NCBI GenBank assembly: GCA_046292345.1
Contig: JBKBRC010000010.1
Location: 1 to 64,000, forward strand
DNA length: 64,000 bases
Direction: 5' to 3'
From: JBKBRC01 sp046292345
GTDB lineage: Bacteria; Bacteroidota; Rhodothermia; Rhodothermales; Rubricoccaceae
Shown here: positions 1 to 8,975 of the stretch, in pieces
How positions within the stretch are numbered: the stretch's first letter is position 1
Layout: every line of letters begins with the position of its first letter
Position numbers and translations under genes: made by a program
The notes under the pieces: model-generated
The model's input: only the letters and a program-made list of their open reading frames with translations
The model's database searches: none
Told to the model about the DNA's origin: nothing

Positions 1-162
1 CTCGTCCGCCACCGCGGCAACCGGCGGCGCGGGCGCGTCGCCGCATCCGGCCGTGCCCAGAAGGGCCAGCCCGCAGGCCGCCCCGAGCGCCCACCGAGCG
101 AGCGCCCACCGAGCGAGCGCCGCGGAGCGGAGCGGAAGCAGGATCGGAGGGAGAGGTGGCAC
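1..162 (-). CDS. Putative lipoprotein, N-terminal part only
   Basis: A GTG-started frame runs leftward out of the window (54 codons visible). It encodes a lipoprotein signal peptide: a hydrophobic stretch ending in LLGTAGC, with the lipid-accepting Cys at residue 40, followed by an Ala/Pro-rich linker (GDAPAPP). This predicts export and lipid anchoring. The signal peptide carries a tandem ALARW duplication caused by a 15-bp repeat. The mature domain lies outside the window, so no function can be given. The GTG is the first start that gives a complete signal peptide; an upstream start is possible. Confidence 0.6.
   Translation of the reverse strand, partial: MPPLPPILLPLRSAALARWALARWALGAACGLALLGTAGCGDAPAPPVAAVADE
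84..121. repeat. 15-bp tandem repeat, 2.5 copies
   Basis: The unit gagcgcccaccgagc repeats with period 15 without mismatch. It lies inside the signal-peptide region of the leftward lipoprotein gene and adds one ALARW pentapeptide. Confidence 0.85.
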
Positions 163-809
163 GTCCTCGGGCATCGCCTGGCCCGCCAGGCCGGGCGCCG
201 CGCCCGACCGGCCGAAAAGATAGCGTCCGCGGCCGGGCGAGTTGCGCAGCGCCGGCCGCCGCCGGCGAGGCCGAGGCAGGCGACCGCCCTCTCGCCCCCA
301 CCGCCCGGGCGACGCCGCATTCGCGCTCGTTACGCTTCCACCCCGACGAGTTACCGATCACCCCGCGTCTGGCGCAACGCGCCGGAAGCGGACGACGCCG
401 CCGCTTGCCGCAGGCGACGCTGGGCATCGCAGCCACTATTTTCTTTCGTTTTCGGCCTCTGCGGCAACTTTTGCACCCAGGCAGCGCCCGAAGCGCGCGC
501 GCCCGGAGGCCGGCTCAGGCGAGAACGTCTCTCGACAACGCGCGCGCACCGCCTTCCACCCCCGCGCCGCGGCGCCCGATCCACCGCGTCCCGCATTCAG
601 GAATTCGGCACGCAACGTGTACTCCGGGCTGGCGTACTCGCGCCGCTGCAGGCGTCCTGCCCGCGCAACCGCGCGCAGCGCGCTCTACCTTTGAAGCCAT
701 CCACGTGTCTGGAGCCATTCACGCCGCTGCCTACCGGCGTGCGCGGCACACCTGCCCTGAATGGCCCTCGCCTCGAATGGCCCTCTCTTCCGCCTCTCCC
801 CTGATCCCC
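163..809. other. Intergenic region between divergent genes, no gene supported
   Basis: About 650 bases separate the leftward lipoprotein from the rightward membrane protein. Open frames cross it only because stop codons are rare at this GC content; their translations are Arg/Pro/Ala-rich low-complexity strings with no recognisable domain. The less GC-rich stretch around 425-475, with several T runs, is the likeliest place for promoters, but no convincing element could be assigned. A degenerate 16-bp duplication (gaatggccctc) sits at about 759-786, just before the next gene. Confidence 0.5.
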
Positions 810-2126
810 ATGCAGGTCCCTGGCTCGCTGATGCTCTACCTTCCGCTCGCGGTCCTGATCGTCGCCTCCGTGACCGCGATCGGCTACGTGGCTTACCTCG
901 TCGTGCGCGGGCGGCGCGCGGGTGGCGCGGCTTCTCCCCCCGCGGCGGCTTCCGAGGAGAGCGCGAGCGAGCTCCGAGCGCTCCGCACGGCCATCGAGAC
1001 GCTCGTCGACCAGCAGCAGATGCAGGGCGAGACGCACCGCCAGCAGGTCAACCAGCGCCTCGAGCGCGTCGGGCACCGCATGGACGAGGTCGGGCACCAG
1101 GTGGACGGGCTCCGCAACGAGCTTCGCCACGAGGTCCGGCGCCGCGATGCCGAGTTGGAAGAGATCCGGCAGCAGATCGAGGCCGTCGCGCGGCATGCAG
1201 GTGCCCCCGTGCTCTCGGCCGGCGCGTCCCTGCCTGCCCTGCCTGAGCCGCTGGCCGAGCCTGTGAGCGCTGACGCTGTTGCAGCAGCGGAGGCCGCAGC
1301 AGCGGAGGCCGCAGCAGCGGAGGCCGATCCGGAAACTGCTGCGGCGGCGCGCCCCCCCGCCGTGTCGCAGGTCGCTCCTGTAGAAGCCGCCCGCCCCGAG
1401 GCTGCAGAAACCGACGCCGACTGGCTCTTCGCCCCGCTCCCGGTCCAGCACCTCGAGGCGACCCCGGCAGCCCGGGCCGCACGCGTTCCTGGCAACGCAG
1501 CGGGGTTTCCGCCGCCGCCTGCGGCCCCGGCCGCGGCAGAGATCTCCCCGGCAGAGATCTCCCAGAGAGCAATCCCTGCCGAGGAGCTCGTCGGCAAGAA
1601 AATCCCTTGCGAGGAGTTCGTCGACCAGGCGCGCCGCGCCGCAGCCCCCGAAGAGGAGGCCGCCCGGGCGGAGCGCGCCGTACCGGAGCGCGCCGTACCG
1701 GAGCGCGCCGTACCGGAGCGCGCCGTGCCGAGCGCTCCGGCAGCCCCGGCCCGCCCGGAGCCGCCCCTCCGGCTGGCCGAGCGCGAGCCCGTCCGCCGCA
1801 CGCCGCGCCGCTCCATTTTCGTCCCGATGGACGACTTCTTCGGCGCCGCGCCGCCCGCGCCGGTGCTGGCCCCTGACGCCGCTTCCCCCCCCCTCTCCGA
1901 AGACGCTGACGACCTCACGGTCATCTCGTCCATCGACGCGGGCTTGCAGCAGCGTCTCTACCGGGCCGGCGTAACGTCGCTCGAAGAGATCGCGCACTGG
2001 AGCCGCGCCGACGCGCGCCGCCTCGCGGAGACGCTCCAGGTGTCCGAGGAGGTGATCATGAACCAGTGGGTCTTCGAGGCCCAGGCGGCTCTCTACGAGC
2101 GCTACGCCCGCACCGGCGCGCTCTGA
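810..2126 (+). CDS. Membrane-anchored coiled-coil protein with C-terminal helix-hairpin-helix-like domain
   Basis: The predicted protein has 438 residues. An N-terminal transmembrane helix (about residues 8-30) is followed by a charged, probably coiled-coil segment to about residue 135 with Q/E/R heptads. Then comes a long Ala/Pro/Glu-rich disordered linker with tandem repeats. The last 65 residues (from DDLTVISSID) resemble the small helix-hairpin-helix domain found at the C terminus of many membrane-anchored bacterial proteins, sometimes labelled as flap-endonuclease-like or DUF4332-like. I chose ATG 810 because it begins directly before the membrane helix; the frame stays open to 156 but that extension is low complexity. 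A structural or DNA-tethering role is possible; the function is unknown. Confidence 0.8.
   Translation: MQVPGSLMLYLPLAVLIVASVTAIGYVAYLVVRGRRAGGAASPPAAASEESASELRALRTAIETLVDQQQMQGETHRQQVNQRLERVGHRMDEVGHQVDGLRNELRHEVRRRDAELEEIRQQIEAVARHAGAPVLSAGASLPALPEPLAEPVSADAVAAAEAAAAEAAAAEADPETAAAARPPAVSQVAPVEAARPEAAETDADWLFAPLPVQHLEATPAARAARVPGNAAGFPPPPAAPAAAEISPAEISQRAIPAEELVGKKIPCEEFVDQARRAAAPEEEAARAERAVPERAVPERAVPERAVPSAPAAPARPEPPLRLAEREPVRRTPRRSIFVPMDDFFGAAPPAPVLAPDAASPPLSEDADDLTVISSIDAGLQQRLYRAGVTSLEEIAHWSRADARRLAETLQVSEEVIMNQWVFEAQAALYERYARTGAL
1281..1325. repeat. 15-bp tandem repeat, 3 copies
   Basis: Three perfect copies of gcagcagcggaggcc encode an EAAAA-type linker in the membrane coiled-coil protein. 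A 15-bp pair (PAEIS twice) follows at about 1535-1564. Confidence 0.9.
1671..1730. repeat. 15-bp tandem repeat, 4 copies
   Basis: Four in-frame copies of gagcgcgccgtaccg encode ERAVP four times in the disordered linker of the membrane coiled-coil protein. Only the last copy differs, by one base. Confidence 0.95.
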
Positions 2127-2185
2127 AGCGCCGGCCGGGTTTCTGAAGCTCGCCGCGGTCACCCTGCCGCGCTGCGGGGCCCGCC

Positions 2186-3115
2186 TCACGAGGCGAGGAG
2201 CAGCCCCTCCGGGATGGCACACAGCCGGTGGAAGGCTCCCAGGCGTTCGTCCACGTCGGCGGCGGTGAGCGAGAGAAGGCGGTCCGGACCGAAGGCCTCC
2301 ACGCAGAACGAGGCCATCGCGCTGCCGACGATCACGCCCTGCTTCATGGCCTCCGGCCCCGTGCTGCCCACGCGGAGCAGATGGCCGGCGAAGCCGCCGA
2401 GGAACGTATCGCCAGCGCCGGTCGGGTCGGTGACGCTCTCGAGCGGGTAGGCCGGCGCGGAGAAGACCTGCCCGTCGGTGAAGAGCAGCGCGCCGTGCTC
2501 GCCCTTTTTGATGATCAGCGTGGACGGCCCCATCTCGCCGATCAGGCGCGCGGCCCGGATGAGGTTGGGCTCGCGGGCGAGCTCCCGCGCCTCGGCGTCG
2601 TTGACCACGAGCACGTCTACGCGGCGGAGCGTCTCGCGGAGCGCCTCCGGCGCGTGCTCGATCCAGTAGTTCATCGTGTCGCATACGACGAGGTCAGGCG
2701 CGTCGACTTGATCGAGGACAGACGCCTGCACAGCCGGGTCGAGGTTGCCGAGCGCGACGATGCGCGAGTCGCGGTAGGCCGGCGGGAGGTCCGGCTCGAA
2801 CGTGGCGAGCACGTTGAGATGCGTCGCGAGCGTGTCGCGCGAGTTGAGGTCGTAGTGGTAACGCCCGGCCCAGAAGAACGTCTCGCCCTCGGGGTCGCGC
2901 ACGAGGCCCTCCGTGTCGATGCCGCGCGCGTGCAGCGTCTCCACGTGCGCCTCCGGGAAGTCTGCCCCGACGACGGCATTCAGGCGCACGGCCGCGCCGC
3001 AGTGGCGCGCGGCGAGCGCCGCGTAGGTCGCCGAGCCGCCCAGGATACGCTCCGCGCGTCCGAACGGGGTTTCGATGGTGTCGAACGCAACGGTGCCGAC
3101 GACGAGCAGACTCAT
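2186..3115 (-). CDS. PfkB-family carbohydrate kinase
   Basis: The 309-residue protein is of normal length for the ribokinase/PfkB fold. An N-terminal GTVAFDTI strand and a GGSATYAA substrate-binding turn are followed by the C-terminal signature DPTGAGDTF (residues 230-238), in which Asp236 is the expected catalytic base. It should transfer phosphate from ATP to a sugar or nucleoside in the cytoplasm. The substrate cannot be read from the sequence; related bacterial proteins are annotated only as sugar kinases. It converges with the upstream plus-strand gene and has its own promoter-like TAtcTTCG 25 bases before the start. Confidence 0.92.
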   Translation of the reverse strand: MSLLVVGTVAFDTIETPFGRAERILGGSATYAALAARHCGAAVRLNAVVGADFPEAHVETLHARGIDTEGLVRDPEGETFFWAGRYHYDLNSRDTLATHLNVLATFEPDLPPAYRDSRIVALGNLDPAVQASVLDQVDAPDLVVCDTMNYWIEHAPEALRETLRRVDVLVVNDAEARELAREPNLIRAARLIGEMGPSTLIIKKGEHGALLFTDGQVFSAPAYPLESVTDPTGAGDTFLGGFAGHLLRVGSTGPEAMKQGVIVGSAMASFCVEAFGPDRLLSLTAADVDERLGAFHRLCAIPEGLLLAS

Positions 3116-3139
3116 GTCACGGGCGGGCAGGCAAACGGC

Positions 3140-3147
3140 CGAAGATA
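3140..3147 (-). promoter_or_regulatory. Putative -7 element (TAtcTTCG) for the PfkB kinase gene
   Basis: On the minus strand the octamer TATCTTCG lies 25 bases before the ATG. It differs by one base from the Bacteroidota -7 consensus TAnnTTTG. No clear -33 TTG was found. Confidence 0.45.
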
Positions 3148-3180
3148 CGCGGCACCGGGTGCGGCGCCCGCCTGAACGCC

Positions 3181-3215
3181 CGCCGCCGGCCCCTCCCGAG
3201 GAAGAGCCGGCGGCG
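3181..3215 (-). terminator. GC-rich hairpin downstream of the YtxH-like gene
   Basis: A perfect 10-bp inverted repeat (cgccgccggc / gccggcggcg) with a 15-base loop lies 30-65 bases beyond the stop codon of the minus-strand gene ending at 3246. There is no T tract, so it would be a weak terminator or an RNA-stabilising structure. Confidence 0.4.
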
Positions 3216-3245
3216 GATACGCGAGGCAGGCGAGCGCAGGCGCAC

Positions 3246-4196
3246 TCAGTTGCGCAGCTTCTTGAGCCAGTTGTCGGTCTTCTTGGAGACGACCCCGCTC
3301 ACGGCCGCGCTCGCCGCCTCCGCGACCACCTCGGCCAGATCCTTTGTCTTGTCGACGACGCGCTCGGCCGCACCCGGCGCGCGCTCGGCGAGGTCCTGGA
3401 CGTGCTCCGTGAGCCGCTCCACCTGCTTCGAGAGCGCCTCGTAGGCCTCGGAGAGCGTTTCGTAGGAGTCGCTCGAGCGGATCTCTTTGCCGAGGTGCTG
3501 GGCGTCCTTCGAGGCGCGCTTGTAGAGCTTCTTGGCGTCTTTGGAGGCCTCTCCGTACAGTTTCTTGGCATCCTTGGACGCCTCCCCGTAAAGGTGCCGC
3601 GCGTCTTTCGAGAACGTCCTGGCCTGCTTCTGGACCTTGCCTTTGAGGGTCTTCGGCTCCGGTTCGGGCACGAGGCCCATCACGACGCGGCCCACGACGA
3701 GCCCCACGCCCGCCGCAGCGGCGATGGCCAGCAGCGGGTTTTGCTCGGCCCACGTGCGCGCGCGGTCGAACCACGACTCCGCGTACTCATCCGGCATCTC
3801 GTAGTCGGCCGGGTCGAGCGAGAGCGGCGAGGCGGTGTGCTGCGCCGCCTGCGTGGACGGCTCGGTGCCCGCGCTCGGCAGCCCGTCCCCGCCGGCCTGC
3901 CTGGGTGTACCACCGCTCGGTGCGATGCCCGCAGTGCTCGCACCCGCAGTGCTCGCACCCGCAGTGCTCGCACCCGAGGCCACGCTCGTCTTGGCGGCCT
4001 CGCCCGACTTGGACGCATCGGCCGGCGCAGGCGTCGTCTTGCCTCCCGACGCCTGCCCGCCGGAGGCCTGCCCGCCGGAGGCCTGCCCGCCGGTCGTGGT
4101 GCCGCTCTGCGACCCGCCGCTCTGCGCCTTCGGGGCGTCTTTGCCCGCGTCGCCAGCGCCGGGGGTGTTCGTGGATTTGCTCTCAGGAGTAGCCAT
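3246..4196 (-). CDS. YtxH/DUF883-like membrane protein with amphipathic helical repeats
   Basis: The 316-residue protein starts with about 120 disordered residues rich in Gly/Ser/Thr/Ala, containing GGQAS and GASTA pentapeptide repeats. A single hydrophobic segment with small residues (about 152-175, AIAAAAGVGLVVGRVVMG) follows. The C-terminal half is Lys/Asp/Ala-rich helix with degenerate 11-residue SKDAKKLYGEA repeats and a predicted coiled coil. This order resembles the YtxH and DUF883 (ElaB) families linked to stress or ribosome/membrane tethering. The ATG at 4196 begins MATPESK; longer upstream frames are low complexity. The exact role is unknown. Confidence 0.75.
   Translation of the reverse strand: MATPESKSTNTPGAGDAGKDAPKAQSGGSQSGTTTGGQASGGQASGGQASGGKTTPAPADASKSGEAAKTSVASGASTAGASTAGASTAGIAPSGGTPRQAGGDGLPSAGTEPSTQAAQHTASPLSLDPADYEMPDEYAESWFDRARTWAEQNPLLAIAAAAGVGLVVGRVVMGLVPEPEPKTLKGKVQKQARTFSKDARHLYGEASKDAKKLYGEASKDAKKLYKRASKDAQHLGKEIRSSDSYETLSEAYEALSKQVERLTEHVQDLAERAPGAAERVVDKTKDLAEVVAEAASAAVSGVVSKKTDNWLKKLRN
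3931..3975. repeat. 15-bp tandem repeat, 3 copies
   Basis: Three perfect copies of gcagtgctcgcaccc encode GASTA repeats in the disordered N-terminal region of the YtxH-like protein. Confidence 0.95.
4051..4095. repeat. 15-bp tandem repeat, nearly 3 copies
   Basis: The unit gcctgcccgccggag occurs twice perfectly and once with two changes at its end. It encodes GGQAS repeats in the same protein as the 3931 array. Confidence 0.95.
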
Positions 4197-4357
4197 GATT
4201 CGGAAGAGAATGAGGTCGGGAGGAGGCTTCGGCTGGTGCGCGCGCCGACGGCGCGGGGGCGTGGGAGGTCGCGGGGGCGCAGACGAGCCGAAGCGAAGCG
4301 CCGTTGGTACGCCCGAGCCCGGGGGCTTTGTTTCGAGCGGCCCCAGGCGGGCTCCCG

Positions 4358-4365
4358 TAGATTGC
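4358..4365 (+). promoter_or_regulatory. Putative -7 element (TAgaTTGC) for the envelope operon
   Basis: TAGATTGC lies 34 bases before the ATG of the TPR protein gene. It is a looser match to TAnnTTTG and the only candidate in the 202-base divergent spacer. Confidence 0.3.
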
Positions 4366-4398
4366 GCCGCCCTCCGGCCCGTCCCGCCGCCCGTCTGC

Positions 4399-7110
4399 AT
4401 GGCTCCCGACCGCTCCCGCTCCGCCGCCCGCCCGCTTCGCACGCTTGCCCTGGCTGCCATGCTGGGCGCCGCGCCGGCCGCGCCTGCCCTCGGGCAGGCC
4501 GCCACGCCCGCGCTGCCTCCGGCCTCGGCCGAGACGGCTTTCGAGCGGGCTCACCTGCTCTACCAGGAGGGCCTGTTTGCGCCGGCTGCGCGCGCCTTCG
4601 CTGATCTGGCTGCGGCCCACCCGCGCGATCCGCGCGCGCCCGAGGCCCTCTTCTTCGCCGCCGAGGCCGCCCTCGCGGCAGGCGACGACCTGGACGCCGC
4701 GGCGCGCTTCGAGCGCTTCGAGGCGGACCACGGCGCGCACCCGCTCGCGGCGCGCGCGCGCTTCGCGCTCGGACGCTTTTACTACGCCCAGGGGCGCTAC
4801 GACGACGCTGAAGCCGCCCTGCTCGCCGCCCGCGAGCGCCCGCTCAGCCTCGCCGAGCGCGCCGAGGCCGCCTACCTGCTCGGCCAGACCGCGCGGCGCC
4901 AGAGCCGCCCCGACGCCGCCGCCGCCTACTTCGCCGAGACGGCCGCCTACGAGACGGCCCTCGCCCCTGAGGCGCTCTATGCCCTCGCCAGCGTCCGCGC
5001 CGGCATCGGCGACGCCGCCGGCACCGTGCAGGCCTACGAGCAGCTCGCCGCGCAGTACCCGGCCTCGGCCGCCAACGCCGCCGTCGGGCTCGGGCTGGCC
5101 GAGGCGTACGTCCGCGAGCGCCGCTTCCAGGACGCCGCCGACGAGATCGCCCGCCGCCGCCCCGCCCTCGCCGGCTCCGACGCCGCCCGGGCAGACCTGC
5201 TCGCCGGCGAGGCCGCGCTCCGGCTCGGCCGCGCCGCCGAGGCCGAGCGCTCCTTCGCCGCCGTGCCCCCGGGCTCGCCCTACCTCCGCCGCGCCACGTT
5301 CGGGCGCGCCCGCCTCGCCTTCGATGCGCGCCGCTACGACGAGGCCGCGCGCGGCTTCGCGCTCGTGCGCGCCGCCGCCGAGGACGCGCTCGGCCACGAG
5401 GCGACCTACTACGAGGGCCTCGCCCTCAAGCAGGCGCTCCAGCTCGGCGAGGCCGAGACGCGCTTCGCCGCCGCCGCCGAGCAGGGCGGCGCCTTCGCCG
5501 ACGCCGCCTGGCTCGAGCTCGGCTTTCTACGCTACGAGCGCCGCCGCTACCAGGAGGCCGCCGCCGCGTTCTCGCGCGTGCTGCTGGACTTCCCGCAGAG
5601 CGCCTACGCCGGCGAGGCCGCGCGCATGATCGGCGAGTCCTACGCGGCGCTCGGGGACAACGCGCGCGCGCGCGACGCCTTTCGCGAGGCCGAGCGCCTC
5701 GGCACGGCCACGGCCGACACACGCGCCGAGGTCGCCTTCCAGGACGCGTTCGCCCTCTTCCGCGCCGGCAACTACGACGCCGCGCAGGAGGCGCTCGTGC
5801 GCGTCTTCCGCGCCGACCCCACCGGGCCCCGCGCCGGCGAGGCGCTCTTCTGGGCCGGCGAGGCCGCCTTCCAGGCCGAGCGCTACGCGCGCGCCGAAGA
5901 ACTGCTCTCGGACTTCCTCCGCCGCTTCCCGGAGCACCGGCAGGCGGACGCCGCGCGCTACGTCCTCGCCTGGACCCACTTCAAGCGCCGGGACTATGCC
6001 GCCGCCGCCGAGGCCTTCGAGCGCTTCCTCGCCACCTACGACCGCCAGGGCGAGGCCGTGCCCTACCTCGCCGACGCCCTGCTCCGCCTCGGCGACAGCT
6101 ACTCCGCCCTCCGCCGCTTCGACGACGCCCGCGCAGCCTACGCCCGTGTCCCGAGCGCCACCACCGACCGCCGCGGCGCCGACTACGCGCTCTACCAGAC
6201 CGCGCAGACGCTCGCCGCTCAGGAACGCCTCGCCGAGGCCGCCGCCACCTACGAGCGCCTCCTGAGTGCTTTCCCGACCTCGGAGCTCTACGACGCCACG
6301 CTCTACGCTCTCGGCAACGTCTACTTCCGGCAGGAGGACTACGCACGCGCCATCGCCACGTTCGCGCGCCTCGAGCGCGAGCGCCCCGGCAGCAACCTCG
6401 TCCCGCGCGCCCTCTACGGCATCGCCGACGCGCACTTCAACGCCGGCCGCTTCGCCGACGCTGAAGCCGGCTACCGCCGTCTCCTCGAGCGCTTCCCCAA
6501 CGACACCTTCGCCGCCGACGCGCTCGACGGCCTCGCCGACGCGCTCGACGCCCAAGGCCGCGCGGCCGAGTTCGACGCCGCCGCACGCGCCTTCGAGGCC
6601 CGCACGACCGACCCCGCCGTCCGCGCCCGCCTTGCCATCCGCCGCGCCGAGAACGCCGCGCTCGGCGGAGACCCCGCGCGGGCGGCCGAACTGCTCGAGC
6701 GCCTGCTCGCGCAGAACCCACCCCCGGCGCAGGACGTCGAGGCGCGCCTCGCGCTCGCCGACGCCTACCGCGCCACCGGCCGCCCGGCCGACGCCGCGCG
6801 CGTCCTCCGCGCCGTCCGCCAGCGCTTCCCCGACAGCCCGCTCGTGCCTGAGGCCGAGCTCCGCCTCGCCGACGCGCTCCTCGCCGGAGGCGAGGCGGCC
6901 GGCGCGCTCGACGTGGCCGCGCGCTTCGCTGCCGCCTTCCCGGACGACGCCGAGCAGCTCGCCGCCGCGCTCGCGCTCGAGGCCCGCGCCCTCGACGCGC
7001 TCAACCGCCGGGCCGATGCCGACGCGCGGCGGCGCCTCCTGCTCGAGCGCTACCCCAGCTCCGCCGCCGCCGACGAGCTCCGCCGCACCCGTCCGGACCT
7101 CGGCAACTGA
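4399..7110 (+). CDS. Exported tetratricopeptide-repeat protein
   Basis: The 903-residue protein has a cleavable signal peptide (hydrophobic LALAAMLGAAPAAPALG, cleavage near residue 35) and is otherwise built almost entirely of TPR-like helical hairpins, such as ALFFAAEAALAAGD and Y-ARAEELLSDFLRRFPEH. The recurring pattern matches the tol-pal/YbgF-type TPR class. It probably works as a periplasmic or outer-membrane-attached scaffold. It is the first gene of a plus-strand run followed by an outer-membrane barrel protein, an HU-like/SPOR protein and ExbB/ExbD, so a place in an envelope-spanning energised complex is likely. ATG 4399 is the start that gives the signal peptide. Confidence 0.85.
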   Translation: MAPDRSRSAARPLRTLALAAMLGAAPAAPALGQAATPALPPASAETAFERAHLLYQEGLFAPAARAFADLAAAHPRDPRAPEALFFAAEAALAAGDDLDAAARFERFEADHGAHPLAARARFALGRFYYAQGRYDDAEAALLAARERPLSLAERAEAAYLLGQTARRQSRPDAAAAYFAETAAYETALAPEALYALASVRAGIGDAAGTVQAYEQLAAQYPASAANAAVGLGLAEAYVRERRFQDAADEIARRRPALAGSDAARADLLAGEAALRLGRAAEAERSFAAVPPGSPYLRRATFGRARLAFDARRYDEAARGFALVRAAAEDALGHEATYYEGLALKQALQLGEAETRFAAAAEQGGAFADAAWLELGFLRYERRRYQEAAAAFSRVLLDFPQSAYAGEAARMIGESYAALGDNARARDAFREAERLGTATADTRAEVAFQDAFALFRAGNYDAAQEALVRVFRADPTGPRAGEALFWAGEAAFQAERYARAEELLSDFLRRFPEHRQADAARYVLAWTHFKRRDYAAAAEAFERFLATYDRQGEAVPYLADALLRLGDSYSALRRFDDARAAYARVPSATTDRRGADYALYQTAQTLAAQERLAEAAATYERLLSAFPTSELYDATLYALGNVYFRQEDYARAIATFARLERERPGSNLVPRALYGIADAHFNAGRFADAEAGYRRLLERFPNDTFAADALDGLADALDAQGRAAEFDAAARAFEARTTDPAVRARLAIRRAENAALGGDPARAAELLERLLAQNPPPAQDVEARLALADAYRATGRPADAARVLRAVRQRFPDSPLVPEAELRLADALLAGGEAAGALDVAARFAAAFPDDAEQLAAALALEARALDALNRRADADARRRLLLERYPSSAAADELRRTRPDLGN

Positions 7111-7163
7111 CCCCCGGGTGTGACCACCCCTCGGGCGAACAAAAACGCACGCCCCTCGCCTAC

Positions 7164-8874
7164 GTGCTCCCTCTCCCCGTGACCCGACGCGCCCCGCTCC
7201 TCCTGCTCGCCGGCGCGCTCGCTGCCGCCCTCGGGCCCGCCGCACGCGCGCAGCAGCAGCCAGCTCCCCCCGAGCGCCTGCCCAGCCTCAGCCCGCGCGA
7301 GTTCATCATCCCCGGCCAGGCGACCGTCAACCTGCCGCAGATCGAGCGGCAGCCGCTCTCGGGCTTCGGGCCACCGCCGCGCAGCTTCGTCGTCCCGGCT
7401 GACCGGCCGCCGGCCACGCAGGCCTACGACCCTGCGCTCGACGAGCTCCCGCCGCGGGGGGGGGGGCGGCCGCGCGGCGGGGCTGCCGCCCCCCCGGCCG
7501 CCCGGGCCGGCGCCCCCGCGCGCCCCCGAGACCGACCTGCCCGAGGAGCAGCGCGGACGGGCCGAGGGCGGCGCGGGCGCCTTCCTGGCCCGCTACGGCC
7601 GGCTGGACCTCAGCGTGCCCGTTGCCGCCGGGCGCCTCTACGCCGACCTCGACTACGACGGCATCAACACGGGCAACGGCGAGCGCTACGTGCCGTTCGA
7701 CCGCTTCGCGGGACGGGCGGGCGTGCAGACCTACGGACCGACGCGGCTGCGCGTCGAGGGCTTCGGCCTGCGCGAGGGCTACGGCATGGTCGCCCTCGCC
7801 CCCGAGGTGCGCCGCGTGCGCAGCCACTACGGCGGCGCGGGCGCCCTCGAAGGGGTCGGCGCGGTGCCCTTCGGGCTCGCCCTGCGCTACAGCTTCAGCC
7901 GCGTTGCCCCTGCCGACGCGCTCGACGAGCTCGCCCTCGGCGAGGCGAGCGAGGGCCGCGTCAGCGCCGAGGCCCGCCTCGGCCTCTTCGGCGGCCGCCT
8001 CCGCCTCGACGCGGCCGGCAGCACCGCCGGCCTCGACGGCGGCGTCGGCGGCGACGAGCGGCACGGCGCCGTCGGGGCCGCGCTCGCCCTCGGGCGCGAC
8101 GACGGCGCACGCCTCGTGGCCGGCGTGCGCGCGCTCGCCTACCGCGCCTCCGAGGCCAACGGCCTCGGCCAGAGCACCACCTTCGGCCCCGTCGTCGGGC
8201 TCGGGCTGCCGCTCGGGCCGGCGCTGCGCGTCTTCGCAACCAACGAGCCCCGCCTGCGCACGCGCTCGCTGCACGAGCTCTTCAGCGACAACCCCTTCGC
8301 CGTACCCGACGCGCTCGTCGCGCCGGACGTGCGCCCGCTCGACGCCGAGGCTGGTCTCGAGCTGCGCCGCGGGCCGCTCCGCGCCCGGGCGTTCGTCCTC
8401 GCCACGTACGCCACGAACGAGCTCCACTTCCAGTCCTCCGCCGGCGGTCTCTACAGCGCCGTCTATGCCGGCACGCGCACGGCGGGCCTGGCCGCCGACG
8501 CCACGCTCACGTTCGGACGCGGCGCCTCCGTCTCGGCGGCCTTCGCCCTCCGCGACGGCGCCCTGACCGACGGCGGCGGCACGCTCCCGTTCTACGCGCC
8601 GCTCGTCGGGCGCCTCGGCGCGCAGGTGCCCTTCGACGGCGCGCGCGGGCGCCTCGGGCTTGCCGCCTACGCCGAGGGTGCACGCCCGACCGACCCGACG
8701 GGCGAGTTCACCGCTCCGGCCTGGGCGCAGCTGGACCTCGACGCGCGCTACACGCTCTCGGGTCCGCTCGCGCTCGTCGTGCGTGCCGAGCGGCTCGCAG
8801 GCACGGCCGAGCGCTGGCCGGGCTACCCCTACGCGCCCTACACTGTCCTGGGCGGTCTTCGCCTGGCATGGTGA
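7164..8874 (+). CDS. Outer-membrane beta-barrel protein, frameshifted at an 11-G run
   Basis: The gene starts at GTG 7164 or GTG 7179 with a signal peptide (LLLLAGALAAALGPAARAQ). Coding stays in that frame until the G run at 7456-7466. The barrel-like continuation lies in another frame, with readable product from about 7470 to the stop at 8874. Removing one G (10 Gs) joins the two frames without a stop. The downstream part has alternating aromatic/charged strands and ends GGLRLAW, as in TonB-receptor-like barrels, but no plug domain is visible. As read, translation would run in the wrong frame to 8948. It may be phase-variable, a sequencing error, or a decaying gene. It sits between the TPR and SPOR genes of the envelope operon. 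Confidence 0.75.
7456..7466. repeat. Homopolymer run of 11 G
   Basis: Eleven consecutive G residues interrupt the beta-barrel gene. Ten (or 7 or 13) would keep the N-terminal and barrel frames joined. A run of seven C follows shortly after, at about 7489-7495. Confidence 0.9.
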
Positions 8875-8975
8875 TCCGGCAGCGGCCCGGCCATCGTCTC
8901 ACCAGCCCTCCCCCCGAGCTTCTCTCGCGAGCTCTGCGTAGCACCTAACTTCCGCCTGACCTCCCCCCTCCGGCC

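Noticed and set aside
156..809. N-terminal extension of the coiled-coil protein to base 156
   Set aside because: The extension is low-complexity and would put 218 residues before an obvious N-terminal membrane anchor.
597..2684. Long antisense open frame opposite the coiled-coil protein and kinase genes
   Set aside because: Very high GC makes stops rare; the translation is Arg-rich low complexity and lacks any domain.
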